64,000 nucleotides of DNA, from positions 62,001-126,000 of the forward strand of contig NZ_NIZW01000020.1 of assembly GCF_002727185.1 (NCBI RefSeq), in the 5' to 3' direction. The DNA comes from Rhodopirellula bahusiensis (GTDB lineage: Bacteria; Planctomycetota; Planctomycetia; Pirellulales; Pirellulaceae). The notes below the pieces were generated by a model. That model saw nothing but the letters and a program-made list of their open reading frames with translations, was not told the origin of the DNA and made no database searches. Positions within the stretch are counted from its first letter, which is position 1, and the number at the start of each line of letters is the position of its first letter. The position numbers were made by a program, and so were the translations under genes. Of the stretch, positions 48,072-58,317 are shown one piece after another.

Positions 48072-48169
48072 GAGGCTCAAAGCAGCGCCACCTCTGCCGA
48101 TCGAGGAATCGCGGCTGCCGCCATTTTGCGGGCTGGTTGGCCACAAACGCCGCACCCGTGCCCTCTTGA

Positions 48170-49195
<1,026 letters not shown>

Positions 49196-49271
49196 CGATG
49201 AGAATCTGAATGCTATGAAGTATTCGGATGGATCGCACCAGATAGGCTGATTTGACAATCGCCAACGGATC

Positions 49272-49297
49272 AATCCGCCAGTTTTGTCTGGCGGGTT
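49272..49297 (+). terminator. Hairpin terminator after mdh
   Basis: AATCCGCCAG pairs with CTGGCGGGTT around a six-base TTTTGT loop, 77 bp after the mdh stop. The following bases (GCCTTCTCTCTTT) are only partly T-rich, so termination may be moderate. Confidence 0.55.
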
Positions 49298-49393
49298 GCC
49301 TTCTCTCTTTCCGTTGATCGGTTAACCTAGACTGGCCCGCCCCCGTCGAGGGAGCGGTCTCCCATTCGCTTGAATCTCCTCGGAGCCTTCCCG

Positions 49394-50032
49394 ATGAAAC
49401 GCAGTTGTTTCCACCTTTTGATGGCTGCCGCGTTGGCTGTCGTTTCCGTCTCGGCCCACGCCCAAGACGAAGAACTTCCCAAGGCATCGCCCGCGAAAGC
49501 CGAACCGACCAAGGCGGCTCCGGTTCAAGACGCAGGCCTATCGTCCAAGGCTCGGCCACTCAGTGTGACCGTTGGTTTGGTCAACGATTCCAAAATCGAA
49601 GGCACGCTGACCGACACGACTCAGTTGCAAATGCAAACGTCGTTTGGCACCGCCAGCATTCCGTTGTCGGAAGTTGCCGGCATCCGATTCGCCTCTGCCA
49701 ACGACGCGACCACCACCGTCGTCATGCTCAATGGTGACTCGATCACCGGAGCAACAGACGTCAAACTCATCACGGTCGAAACCGAATGGGGCACGGCGTC
49801 GATCAATGGACCCAGCATCGCGTCGCTGATGTTTGTTCCCGGCCTCAGCTGGAACCCATCCGACGGGCTAAATGGAAAACGCTGGAACCTCAGCGACATC
49901 CAAAAGAAGGACACTCCCCAACGCCCTTCGACGAATCCATCGAATACCCCGAGCACTCGTCCATCTGGCACACAACGTCCCGCGGCTGTCAGCACACCAT
50001 CGTTCAATCAACCGTTCTTTCCGAACCGGTGA
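49394..50032 (+). CDS. Secreted protein of unknown function
   Basis: 212 residues from ATG at 49394. A clean signal peptide (MKRSCFHLLMAAALAVVSVSAHAQ) is followed by a short low-complexity segment rich in K, A and P. A beta-rich domain (about 50-140) contains VTVGLVNDSKIEGTLTD, a G-rich strand pattern ending in GVRFAS-like AGIRFASAND and LNGDSITGATDVKLITVETEWG. The tail is Ser/Thr/Pro/Asn-rich. The domain has the look of the LSm-like or 'DUF' beta barrel used in planctomycete exported proteins, but I do not assign a family. Confidence 0.7.
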   Translation: MKRSCFHLLMAAALAVVSVSAHAQDEELPKASPAKAEPTKAAPVQDAGLSSKARPLSVTVGLVNDSKIEGTLTDTTQLQMQTSFGTASIPLSEVAGIRFASANDATTTVVMLNGDSITGATDVKLITVETEWGTASINGPSIASLMFVPGLSWNPSDGLNGKRWNLSDIQKKDTPQRPSTNPSNTPSTRPSGTQRPAAVSTPSFNQPFFPNR

Positions 50033-50080
50033 ACCTCGGTGACCCGTTCGCGGTCAATCAAACTCCACGACGTCCAACCC

Positions 50081-50116
50081 AACATCCCATTTCGGCTTCG
50101 CCCGGAATGGGATGTT
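50081..50116 (+). terminator. Strong hairpin after the secreted protein gene
   Basis: AACATCCCATT pairs perfectly with AATGGGATGTT over a 14-base loop, 48 bp after the stop. There is no T-tract; it could stop transcription with help or protect the 3' end. hisC starts 68 bp later. Confidence 0.5.
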
Positions 50117-50183
50117 GTCGTGAAATGACTACAATGCCTGCTCCCCCGACTGCTCATCCAACATTCTTCTCCGAGTTGATTCG

Positions 50184-51272
50184 TTGCTATACCGTCCCGC
50201 GCTTTCCAAGATGAAACCGTATGTCCCGGGGGAACAACCTCCGCCGGGCAAATTCATCAAGCTCAACACAAACGAGAACCCGTATCCACCACCGGCGCCG
50301 GTTGTCTCCGCGATCCAAGCCGCCGCGACCGGCCCGCTGAATCGCTACCCCGACCCGATGGCGACTTCTTTCCGACGAGCCGCCGCGAATGCCTTGGGAT
50401 TGCCTGGACCGGAATGGGTCCTGGCCGGTAACGGCAGCGACGAAATCCTGACATTGCTCGTTCGTGGATTCGTCGGTGAGGGCGAATCGCTGCGTCTGCC
50501 TTACCCCAGTTACATCCTGTATCGCACTTTGGCCGATATCCAAGGTGCAAACTGGGAACAAGTCCCGTTCAACGATCCTTGGGAACTTCCACAGTCGTTC
50601 GGCGAGAATCGCGACGACCTGAAACTCGTGCTGTTGCCCAATCCGAACAGCCCCAGCGGGACGATCGTTTCCAAAAGCCAGATCGCTGAACTATCGAGCT
50701 CACTGGACTGCCCACTGGTCGTCGACGAAGCCTACGCCGACTTCGCGGAAGACAATTGTCTCGACCTTGTCCAATCCGATGAGAACATCCTCGTCACGCG
50801 AACGCTTAGCAAGTCGTATGGGTTGGCGGGCATTCGATTTGGCTTCCTCGTCGCGCAGCCGCAGGTGATCGCGGAACTGACCAAAATCAAAGACAGCTAC
50901 AACTGCGACGCGATCTCCATCGCCGCCGCGACCGCAGCGATGGGATGCCAAGATTGGTTGTCCGATGTGATTGCAAAAATGAATGTCACTCGCGAACGGA
51001 TGACGCAGCGTTTGCGAACACTCGGGTTCGACGTGACACCATCGCACGCGAATTTCGTGTGGTGCCGCCATCCCGAAGGAAAACACGCGGAAATTCACCA
51101 GTATCTCAAACAAAGCCAGATCCTGATCCGATACATGGACTTTCCCGACTGGGGCGATGGACTGCGAATCAGCGTCGGGACCGACGAACAGATCGATGCG
51201 TGCTTGTTGATGATCGAGCGAGCGATGCAGTCACTCAACTTTTCTCTTCCCGCCCGAGCGGACTCAACATGA
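50184..51272 (+). CDS. hisC: Histidinol-phosphate aminotransferase
   Basis: PLP enzyme of histidine synthesis, converting imidazole acetol-phosphate to histidinol-phosphate. 362 residues. The start is a TTG at 50184 (LYRPALSKMKPYVPGEQ), since HisC proteins normally have about ten residues before KPYVPG; an ATG at 50211 would omit them. NTNENPYPP, GNGSDEIL, PNPNSPSGT, VDEAYADF and TRTLSKSYGLAGIRFG (Lys for PLP) are all present. Its stop overlaps the hisB ATG (ATGA). Confidence 0.95.
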   Translation: MLYRPALSKMKPYVPGEQPPPGKFIKLNTNENPYPPPAPVVSAIQAAATGPLNRYPDPMATSFRRAAANALGLPGPEWVLAGNGSDEILTLLVRGFVGEGESLRLPYPSYILYRTLADIQGANWEQVPFNDPWELPQSFGENRDDLKLVLLPNPNSPSGTIVSKSQIAELSSSLDCPLVVDEAYADFAEDNCLDLVQSDENILVTRTLSKSYGLAGIRFGFLVAQPQVIAELTKIKDSYNCDAISIAAATAAMGCQDWLSDVIAKMNVTRERMTQRLRTLGFDVTPSHANFVWCRHPEGKHAEIHQYLKQSQILIRYMDFPDWGDGLRISVGTDEQIDACLLMIERAMQSLNFSLPARADST

Positions 51273-51877
51273 CCTCTTCCAATTCCAACTCGTCACGCGA
51301 AGTCAGCCTCGAACGCAAGACTGGCGAGACCGAAATCAAACTCTCTGTCAATCTTGATGGCAGCGGTGCGGGAAAACGAAACTCCGGAATCGGCTTCCTT
51401 GACCACATGCTGGATCTGCTGGCCAAACACGCGTTGATTGACTTGACCGTGGAAGCCAAAGGTGACTTGCACGTCGACGATCACCACACTGCCGAAGACA
51501 TCGGCATCGCTCTCGGCACCGCGGTTGACGAAGCCCTCGGCAACCGCGCGGGCGTGCGTCGATACGGCCACTTCACGTTGCCGATGGATGAATGCTTGGT
51601 TACATCGGCGGTCGACATGGGTGGACGCTATGCGTTCGAATACAACGCTCCCATCGCGGCATCCAAGATTGGCACCTTCGACAGCGAATTGGTCGAACAC
51701 TTTTGGCAATCCTTCGCCGTCAATGCGAAGTGCAACTTACATGTCTTGTTGCACTACGGAAGCAACGCTCACCACATCAGCGAGTGTGTCTTCAAGGCGA
51801 CCGCGAGAGCAATCCGCATGGCAGTCGAGAGCGACCCTCGCAGCGATGCCATCCCGAGCACGAAGGGCGTGCTGTAA
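51269..51877 (+). CDS. hisB: Imidazoleglycerol-phosphate dehydratase
   Basis: 202 residues. Removes water from imidazole glycerol-phosphate in histidine synthesis, with manganese. RKTGETEIKLSVNLDGSG opens the domain; GFLDHMLDLLAKH, HHTAEDIGIALG and the second His cluster HHISECVFKATARAI carry the metal-binding residues; DAIPSTKGVL ends the protein, as in the family. The ATG at 51269 overlaps the hisC stop, which is stronger evidence than the longer frame from 50945. Confidence 0.96.
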   Translation: MTSSNSNSSREVSLERKTGETEIKLSVNLDGSGAGKRNSGIGFLDHMLDLLAKHALIDLTVEAKGDLHVDDHHTAEDIGIALGTAVDEALGNRAGVRRYGHFTLPMDECLVTSAVDMGGRYAFEYNAPIAASKIGTFDSELVEHFWQSFAVNAKCNLHVLLHYGSNAHHISECVFKATARAIRMAVESDPRSDAIPSTKGVL

Positions 51878-51898
51878 GCGACCGAGCAGAACTGTTCA

Positions 51899-51916
51899 GC
51901 AGCAATGAATTGCTGC
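51899..51916. terminator. Small palindrome between converging hisB and tsaE
   Basis: GCAGCAAT and ATTGCTGC form a perfect 8-bp stem with a two-base GA centre, 22 bp after hisB and just before the tsaE stop on the other strand. It may end transcription from both sides. Confidence 0.4.
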
Positions 51917-51921
51917 ATTAC

Positions 51922-52425
51922 TCACTCAGTTGAACGCAAACTTTGCAGGACTCGCTCGACCCAATTCCAACGCTCGGGATCCTCACATCGAAACCGAATT
52001 TCGCGGGTCCCGGAATCAGGCAAGTCCGCCTGGATGTCAATTTGCATCCAAATCGCGTCCGGTGGCATCGCTTCCGCAAAACGATCCGCCCATTCGATGA
52101 CCGTCCAAGCGTTGGGCTCTTGGTAACACTCTTCCAAACCCAACTCCCACCACTCGTCCTCATCGCCAACGCGATACGCATCAACATGGTGCAACGTGTG
52201 ATGCTGTGCGTGATAGGTTCGCAGCAACGTGAACGTAGGACTGGTCACTTCTGATGCATCCAAACCCATCGCTCGGGCGAGCTCTTGTGCCCATCGCGTC
52301 TTGCCCGCACCAAGTGTTCCGGTGACGGCAAAGCAGACCGGGAACGCAATCGGCTCGCGAACAAAAGCGTCCGCGAGCCGAGCGAGTGTTTTCAAATCAA
52401 CTTGGTCGAGTGTGACCAAATTCAA
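51922..52425 (-). CDS. tsaE: tRNA threonylcarbamoyladenosine synthesis ATPase TsaE
   Basis: 167 residues. P-loop protein that works with TsaB and TsaD to make t6A37 in tRNAs reading ANN codons. FAVTGTLGAGKTRWAQELARAMG holds Walker A; VTSPTFTLLRTY and LHHVDAYRV are the characteristic next blocks, and VIEWADRF follows (the family EWxE/D motif). The C-terminal 40 residues are more variable. Converges on hisB. Confidence 0.93.
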   Translation of the reverse strand: MNLVTLDQVDLKTLARLADAFVREPIAFPVCFAVTGTLGAGKTRWAQELARAMGLDASEVTSPTFTLLRTYHAQHHTLHHVDAYRVGDEDEWWELGLEECYQEPNAWTVIEWADRFAEAMPPDAIWMQIDIQADLPDSGTREIRFRCEDPERWNWVERVLQSLRSTE

Positions 52426-52457
52426 TCCTCTGACTTCGATTCCAGTGGGTCGGAAAC

Positions 52458-52646
52458 TCAGGGAGTTTCTGCGGTGCCGGTCACGTTGTCCGAAGGCATT
52501 TCAGCAGCGCCGGTGGCGTTGTCGCTGACAACAGGAGCGGTGTCGGTGTCGACATCCACGTCGGCTGGTGGAGCTGGCGGTGGGCAACCAACGGTTGTGG
52601 CCAGCAATGCAAGTGCGAATACGCAACGAAGAGTTTGTTGAATCAT
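52458..52646 (-). CDS. Small lipoprotein with a tandem repeat
   Basis: 62 residues from ATG at 52646. A hydrophobic signal ends in the lipobox TTVGC; a run of prolines and acidic residues follows. The C-terminus repeats an 11-residue unit: SDNATGAAEMP then SDNVTGTAETP. No family known. It is transcribed toward tsaE and ends 33 bp before it, so both may share a transcript. Confidence 0.65.
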   Translation of the reverse strand: MIQQTLRCVFALALLATTVGCPPPAPPADVDVDTDTAPVVSDNATGAAEMPSDNVTGTAETP

Positions 52647-53024
52647 GGTGACTCGGGAAGGAAGTAGGTGGGACAACTTGAGATCGATTCGGCAACCCGA
52701 ATTCGCTTTCCAGCCTTTAGATTAGCAAAACGTTCATAAATTGCACCCTCTCGTTGCGAGAATCCATCGCAACAGGCCGTTCGTGGCGTTCAGCCAACCC
52801 TTGTCACCTGCCTAAACCTCATTACCTTCCCAAAGTCGGCGATGAATCCATCTGTCATGACTGCTTCCAGACTGCAAAACACCGCTTTCGTTCGGTCTGC
52901 CAAAATCGTTTCGAGCCGCGCGTTGACGTTTCTATCCTGCGGGATTTGATCAATCCCCAATCAGACTCCCTCTCGAACGGGTCGATACCACCACCGAAAT
53001 CAGTCCATTCACCTGGGTTTACCT
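52647..53024. other. Divergent intergenic region
   Basis: About 378 bp between the small lipoprotein and the next rightward gene. AT-rich around 52710-52745 (TTTAGATTAGCAAAACG), which may be promoter DNA. No small gene or structure is convincing. Confidence 0.4.
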
Positions 53025-53459
53025 ATGAAATCGACCGTCCCTTATTTGTTCGCTTTGTTGATCGGTGCAACCTTGGCCCCAGCTGCTTCGGCACAGGGAT
53101 TGGACGATCTCTTTTCGGCTTCGCCACAACGAGACACGCCCCAAAGAAACGCTGAGCGTTTGGCGTTGCCTCCAATGACGCCCGCGGTAGCCGACGTGGA
53201 AGCCGATCCGGTGGACAGCCCATCGGATCGCAAACTGGTCCACTCCGCCGGCTCGGTCGCGGAAGAAATGCCATCGATGGCGATGCAACTGCGTCAGGCG
53301 CGTGCTCTGGAAGCATCACGACAACGTCAAGCCCGCCTGGAAGCGTCGTACTGGGCGAGCAACCCGAACTTGCGTCCCGCCTGGGACAGTAACTTTGGCC
53401 AGCACCAGTATCGCAATCGAATCATTTACTACGTGCCAGCGTACATTCGCAATCGCTGA
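53025..53459 (+). CDS. Small secreted protein of unknown function
   Basis: 144 residues. The signal peptide MKSTVPYLFALLIGATLAP... is cleaved around ASAQG. The mature protein is polar and Ala/Arg/Gln-rich with a helical patch (MQLRQARALEASRQRQARLEAS), then a Tyr/Asn-rich end (YRNRIIYYVPAYIRNR). I do not recognise a family. A hairpin follows at 53533-53574. Confidence 0.65.
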   Translation: MKSTVPYLFALLIGATLAPAASAQGLDDLFSASPQRDTPQRNAERLALPPMTPAVADVEADPVDSPSDRKLVHSAGSVAEEMPSMAMQLRQARALEASRQRQARLEASYWASNPNLRPAWDSNFGQHQYRNRIIYYVPAYIRNR

Positions 53460-53532
53460 TCGCGAAAGCAACGGGGTCTGCTGACTCCGCAGACATCGAC
53501 TGGATACGGGCTCAGACACATGGGCTCAACGA

Positions 53533-53574
53533 GAGCTGGACGGGCGACTAACATGGGTTCGCCACCTCCAGCTC
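53533..53574 (+). terminator. Hairpin after the small secreted protein gene
   Basis: GAGCTGGA pairs with TCCAGCTC, and inside it GGGCGA pairs with TTCGCC. The two stems stack into one long imperfect hairpin in the 134-bp gap before the MFS gene. No T-tract follows. Confidence 0.4.
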
Positions 53575-53593
53575 AACGAGGCTCCCTGCCGTT

Positions 53594-54901
53594 TTGAATC
53601 CGCCTCGCCAAGTCTTGCTGCCCCTGTTCGGGTTCACCTTCCTGACGTCCGCAACCTACTCGGTTGCCAGGGCACTGGGAGTCAGCTTGTTCATCGCGCG
53701 GATGGGTTCTGACGCGTTGCCCGTCGCACTGGTTGCATCGGCTGTCACCGTGATCGCTGTCTCCGCGATCACGCACTTGGTCAACCAGCACTTCCCAGCC
53801 CGCTTCAGCGTTATCGGCAGTTGGATCGGCTTGGCGTCGATTACCGCTTGGCTGACCGCGATGATCTCGGTCGAACACCATTCCTTTTTCTTGCTGGGTG
53901 CTCTTTACGTCCTCGCGGAAGTTCGCGGATGCGTGAATACGATCTATGCGACGACGTTAGCGAACAACGCGTTTGCTTCGTCGACTTCCAAGCGACCATT
54001 CGTCTTGATTGCGGCGGGTGCACCGATCGCTGGAATCGTAATGGGCACGGTGATGGGGTACGAAGCGTCCGTCATTGAGGACACGACCTGGCTGAAGATC
54101 ATCATCGGACTGGACGTCGCCACCATCATATTGCTGAGTTGGATTCCAAAGACCTCCACCGCGAAAACCATGTCCACGGTCGAATCGCGTTCTCGAATCA
54201 AGCGATCCAAGCAATTGGTTCAGAAAGGAATCCGTTCGATGAAACGGATCCCGGCCAGCCCATCGGCGTATCGATATCGGTATGGCTTGGTCAGCCTGAT
54301 CGCTTTCAACGTTTTCGCCGTCACGATGGTCGACTACCAATGGAAAGTCATCGCCGGTGATCACCTGATCGCTGAAGATGAACTGCTGACCTACTTCGCG
54401 GGCTTCTATGCAGTCAATGACATTTTGATTGTCTTGGTGCAGTTCACAGTCGCGACCAAACTGCTGGATCGTTTTGGCATCGGGATGCCGCTCTGTGCCT
54501 ACCCGTTGTTGCTCAGCATTCTCGGTCTGATTGCGTTGATCAATCAATCCCATTCGGTGTTGATTCTGCTGTTCACGCTCGGACAAGGACTGACCGTACT
54601 CAAACGATCACTGTATGACCCGGGACTGACATCAGCGTACGCGATCCTACCGCAGAACATTCGGAACGAAACCATTCTGCTCATCAAAGGCGTGGTCAAA
54701 CCGTTGATCGAAGCGGCGGTCGCGGTCGGCCTGCTATTCCTCGCTTCCCGAATGACAACGAATCAAATCACGTCGACATGGTTGGCGGCCCTGATCCCCT
54801 GGTTCCTGTTGTCCAGTTGGGTCTCAAGCACCTACGAGAAATGGGCGCCGACGCAGCCTGGAAAAGAGCCCACGTCCGAGCTCAAACTTTCCGAACAGTG
54901 A
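53594..54901 (+). CDS. MFS-like membrane protein resembling nucleotide carriers (Npt/Tlc-like)
   Basis: 435 residues starting at a TTG (53594). About twelve hydrophobic helices. Segment FAGFYAVNDILIVLVQFTVATKLLDRFGIGMPL and a later KRSLYDPGLTSAYAILPQ resemble the second half of Npt1/Npt2-type carriers known for ATP/ADP exchange in chlamydiae and rickettsiae. Free-living bacteria have many relatives of unknown substrate, often fused to HEAT or cyclic-nucleotide domains; none of those are present here. The 3' end overlaps the converging nfeD gene by 20 bp. Confidence 0.7.
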   Translation: MNPPRQVLLPLFGFTFLTSATYSVARALGVSLFIARMGSDALPVALVASAVTVIAVSAITHLVNQHFPARFSVIGSWIGLASITAWLTAMISVEHHSFFLLGALYVLAEVRGCVNTIYATTLANNAFASSTSKRPFVLIAAGAPIAGIVMGTVMGYEASVIEDTTWLKIIIGLDVATIILLSWIPKTSTAKTMSTVESRSRIKRSKQLVQKGIRSMKRIPASPSAYRYRYGLVSLIAFNVFAVTMVDYQWKVIAGDHLIAEDELLTYFAGFYAVNDILIVLVQFTVATKLLDRFGIGMPLCAYPLLLSILGLIALINQSHSVLILLFTLGQGLTVLKRSLYDPGLTSAYAILPQNIRNETILLIKGVVKPLIEAAVAVGLLFLASRMTTNQITSTWLAALIPWFLLSSWVSSTYEKWAPTQPGKEPTSELKLSEQ

Positions 54902-56432
54902 CTCGAGCTCCTTGCTTCCCGACCACGCGGACCTCGGTGCCGGGATCGATGTAATCACCTTCCGTCACAACATCCACTGCATCGTCCCCGAATTGCACCT
55001 TGCCACTCGGTCGCAGTGCCGACATTGCCGAGCCCGTGTCGCCTACCTCGACACGCTGCCACGCCGGCCCACTGACCAACGTGGCGCTGGCACCACCATC
55101 GGCCGCCACCATGACCTGAGGTCGCAGCGTCAATCGACTCAATCCCGGTATGTCCCCGAGATACTTCGCCATGACGGCCAAGCAAACCAGAAAACCAAGG
55201 AAGGCCCCCATCACCGTCATCATGTCGGTTGCCAACGACGTCCACTGGATCTCATTTTCGGGCAACGCGAATCGACGCGAAGCCATGACCAAAGCACCCA
55301 GCGACAACGCCAATCCACTGATCCCCGCGACGCCAAATCCCGGGATGACAAAGACCTCAGCAGCGATGAACAGAATCCCAACGAGAAACAAAACCACTTC
55401 CAGCCACCCGGAAGTTCCACCCAGAAAGCGTGCCCAAAAGAACAAGCCAAAGCACAACACGCTCGTCAGACCGCCAATGCCAATCCCGGGAGCGGACAAC
55501 TCAATCGCAAGTGCGACCAGCCCGATCAACAACAACAGGAACGTGACGAACTGAGTGTTCAGCAAGAGCACCAACGTGTCGGTCCAACTTCGCTCCATCT
55601 CGACGATCGGTTCTTGCAGATTCAGCACCTGGGCCAATTCCTCCCGCCCCTCGACGGTTTGATCGACCATCCCAAGCTCAACGCCACGGCGACCATTGAC
55701 GGTAAAGAACATTTCTTTGCCTGCTTCACGAATCGGTGGACTGAGCTCCCACTGATCGGCATCTTCACGGGACGCCAAGTCTTTGTCGGATAGGTAGAGT
55801 TTCTCTCCCGAATCCTTGTTGGTCGCCTGATAAACAACCATGTCTTTGTCAGTCATCTTCTCCGCCAAAGCGAGCGGGCGTCCCGTGGCTTCGGCTGTGT
55901 CCCTGACTTTCTGAGCCAACACGCTGCGACTCTTGGCGGGCGTGTAGCGAAACGCGCCATCCTCACCCATCACGATCTCACCGGCGTCACCCATCCGGGC
56001 ATCCGGTCGCATCAAGATTGTGTCCGCGGACAAAGCGAGCAAGGCGGCACCGCTGATCGCATCCTTTTCGATGAACGCGACGGTTTCGACATCCTTCGCT
56101 TCCAACACCATGTCCATCAATTCAAACGTCACCGAAGTGAACCCGCCGGGCGATTGAATATCAAGAATGATCACATCCGCATCGGACTCCACCGCCGCCT
56201 CGAACTTGCGTTTGAGCAGTGCCCCGCTGAGTGGGTTGATATCTTCTTTGAACTCAATCAGCACCGCGCGACGCTTTCCCGAACCGGCATCCGCGGCGTC
56301 CGCCTGAGCAAAGCCCCGCGAGCATGAAAGCAACGCGGCCACAGCAACAAAGACAGCAAGGAAGGCTGACACGATTGACTGTGTACCGCGACACGGAAGA
56401 ACAAACGTTGTGTGTTGTTTAGTTGTGGTCAT
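54882..56432 (-). CDS. NfeD-family membrane serine protease (long form)
   Basis: 516 residues from ATG at 56432. A signal/anchor (about 17-40) leads to a ClpP-like domain with DIQSPGGFTSV and DAISGAALLALSADTI, the latter likely carrying the catalytic Ser. A Lys of the SVLAQKVRDTAEATGR region is a candidate partner. Three or four transmembrane helices follow (about 285-415), then an OB-fold domain (about 430-516) with GKVQFGD. These proteins work with SPFH/stomatin-type proteins on membrane quality control. The gene starts 4 bp after trkH. Confidence 0.93.
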   Translation of the reverse strand: MTTTKQHTTFVLPCRGTQSIVSAFLAVFVAVAALLSCSRGFAQADAADAGSGKRRAVLIEFKEDINPLSGALLKRKFEAAVESDADVIILDIQSPGGFTSVTFELMDMVLEAKDVETVAFIEKDAISGAALLALSADTILMRPDARMGDAGEIVMGEDGAFRYTPAKSRSVLAQKVRDTAEATGRPLALAEKMTDKDMVVYQATNKDSGEKLYLSDKDLASREDADQWELSPPIREAGKEMFFTVNGRRGVELGMVDQTVEGREELAQVLNLQEPIVEMERSWTDTLVLLLNTQFVTFLLLLIGLVALAIELSAPGIGIGGLTSVLCFGLFFWARFLGGTSGWLEVVLFLVGILFIAAEVFVIPGFGVAGISGLALSLGALVMASRRFALPENEIQWTSLATDMMTVMGAFLGFLVCLAVMAKYLGDIPGLSRLTLRPQVMVAADGGASATLVSGPAWQRVEVGDTGSAMSALRPSGKVQFGDDAVDVVTEGDYIDPGTEVRVVGKQGARVTVRKV

Positions 56433-56436
56433 CGCA

Positions 56437-58254
56437 TCACACCCTTCGCCAAAACGACGGAACAAATAGCAGTAGCACGCTGAAGATCTCGACTCGCCCC
56501 AGCATCATCAGCCACACGAACAACAACTTGGCACCTTGGCTGAATCCGGCGTAATTCCGAGTCGCACCCACAACACCCAAACCAGGCCCAATGTTGTTCA
56601 GCGTCGCGGCAACGGCACTCGCGGAATCGAGCAACTTCTCGTCCAACGTTCCATGCAACAACTCTTTCCCGGCCAAAGATTGATCCACGATCACCATCTC
56701 CTCGCCGGACTTCACCACTTTGGCGGACTCTTCGATCACGTCTTCAGGCGGCGTGTCTGTCATCACGACACCCCATGTGGAATTGGGTTCGAACGTGACC
56801 AACGCCAACCAAGACATCACGAAGATGGCCAACACCATGCAAAAGTACAGCAAGATATTGTGCGCCAATTGCGGGTCATCCACAGCAACACCGCTCACCC
56901 TCAATGGCCGAACAACACGCGGACGGTGGGCGCGCTCAATTTCCAATCGCAGAATTTTGTAGAACAAAACGTGCCGAATCACCTTCATTCCCCCGCCGGT
57001 GCTTCCCGCACAACCGCCGACGAACATCAATAACAACAAAATCCCACGGCCAAAGTTGTTCCATTCGTCAAAGTCTGCCGTCCCGTAGCCAGTCGTCGTG
57101 ATGACCGAAACGACTTGGAACAAACCGTTTTGGATGCCTTTTGCGAGCGTTCCAAACCCTTCGTCTTCCGCACGAAGTCCAAACAACACGACACCCAACG
57201 TGACGACGCCAATCACCAAGGCATACGTTCGAAACTCAACGTCCTGAAACAACCTGCGAGCAGCCGTCAGCGGTCGCCGCGGGATGTCCAGCAGCATCAA
57301 ATACAGCAGCGTGAAGTTGGTCCCCGCCAGAATCATGAACAACACGGTCGTGTATTCAATCAACGGACTGTCGAATCCGCCCAGCGATCGGTTGTAGGTA
57401 CTGAAACCACCGGTCGCCATCGTGCCAAATGCGTGACACAGAGCATCAAACGAACTCATCCCTTCGAACATGTAGATGAACGTCAACAACATGTTCAGAC
57501 CAACATAGATCGCAGCAAACACCAACGCGGTGTGCTGCATTCGAGGCATGCTGCCATCTTTGGTCGGCCCAGGCATCTCGGCCCTCATCATCGCCTTGCC
57601 CGCGGACCCTTGTCCCAGGATCGCGACAAACAAAACCACAATTCCCAATCCACCCAAGAAGTGCGTCCACGACCGCCAGAACAAAATGCAGTGCGGGACC
57701 AATTCGGGTGTTTCCAAATCGGTCAGTACCGTCGCGCCCGTGGTGCTGAATCCAGACTGCGACTCGAACATGGCTTCAATGAACGTGATCGGCGAATTCT
57801 CCGCGATCATCGTTCCGCTCAAGTAATAGGGCAGGGCACCGAGCACGGTGGCACTGACCCAAGACAGACCGACAATCGCCATCGCTTCTTTCTGGTACAG
57901 CTCGCCACCGCCTCGATGACCGCGTCCCAAGAACCGGAAGAACGCTCCAACGAAAAAGCAAATCGCCATGCTCGCCAGCAATCCACTCGCCGCCGCGGAT
58001 TCAAATTCCGTCGCGGGAGGCAAATGCGTTCGGTTGGCAACGCTTGGGAATGCAAATGGCAGGCTGAACGCCATCGATCCGCCAATCAACAGGCAAATCG
58101 TTCCCAAAAAACGGAACAACAACGGGAAATTCAACGACGATGCCTTCTCGACGAGTTGTAAAACGGTGGCGATGACAGCGATCGACGAATGACTTGATTC
58201 GTTGTGGACCGTGGCAATCCAGACTTTGTTACCCAACCACTCGTTTCTTGGCAA
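56437..58254 (-). CDS. trkH: TrkH-family potassium uptake membrane subunit
   Basis: 605 residues with the four MPM repeats of Trk/Ktr channels. Selectivity-filter-like turns are visible at [35 protein letters not shown] and, near the end, [10 protein letters not shown] polar insert of roughly 45 residues comes before the last filter ([13 protein letters not shown] to LDEKLLDS). It carries potassium across the inner membrane and needs a TrkA-like regulator, which is not in the window. The true start may be some 30-40 residues further in. The last base pairs touch the nfeD start region, suggesting an operon. Confidence 0.94.
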   Translation of the reverse strand: MPRNEWLGNKVWIATVHNESSHSSIAVIATVLQLVEKASSLNFPLLFRFLGTICLLIGGSMAFSLPFAFPSVANRTHLPPATEFESAAASGLLASMAICFFVGAFFRFLGRGHRGGGELYQKEAMAIVGLSWVSATVLGALPYYLSGTMIAENSPITFIEAMFESQSGFSTTGATVLTDLETPELVPHCILFWRSWTHFLGGLGIVVLFVAILGQGSAGKAMMRAEMPGPTKDGSMPRMQHTALVFAAIYVGLNMLLTFIYMFEGMSSFDALCHAFGTMATGGFSTYNRSLGGFDSPLIEYTTVLFMILAGTNFTLLYLMLLDIPRRPLTAARRLFQDVEFRTYALVIGVVTLGVVLFGLRAEDEGFGTLAKGIQNGLFQVVSVITTTGYGTADFDEWNNFGRGILLLLMFVGGCAGSTGGGMKVIRHVLFYKILRLEIERAHRPRVVRPLRVSGVAVDDPQLAHNILLYFCMVLAIFVMSWLALVTFEPNSTWGVVMTDTPPEDVIEESAKVVKSGEEMVIVDQSLAGKELLHGTLDEKLLDSASAVAATLNNIGPGLGVVGATRNYAGFSQGAKLLFVWLMMLGRVEIFSVLLLFVPSFWRRV

Positions 58255-58317
58255 CTCACAGCTATTCGCGGAACGCTCAAGGTTCTCATTTCATTCGTCG
58301 GCCGGATACGCTGCATA

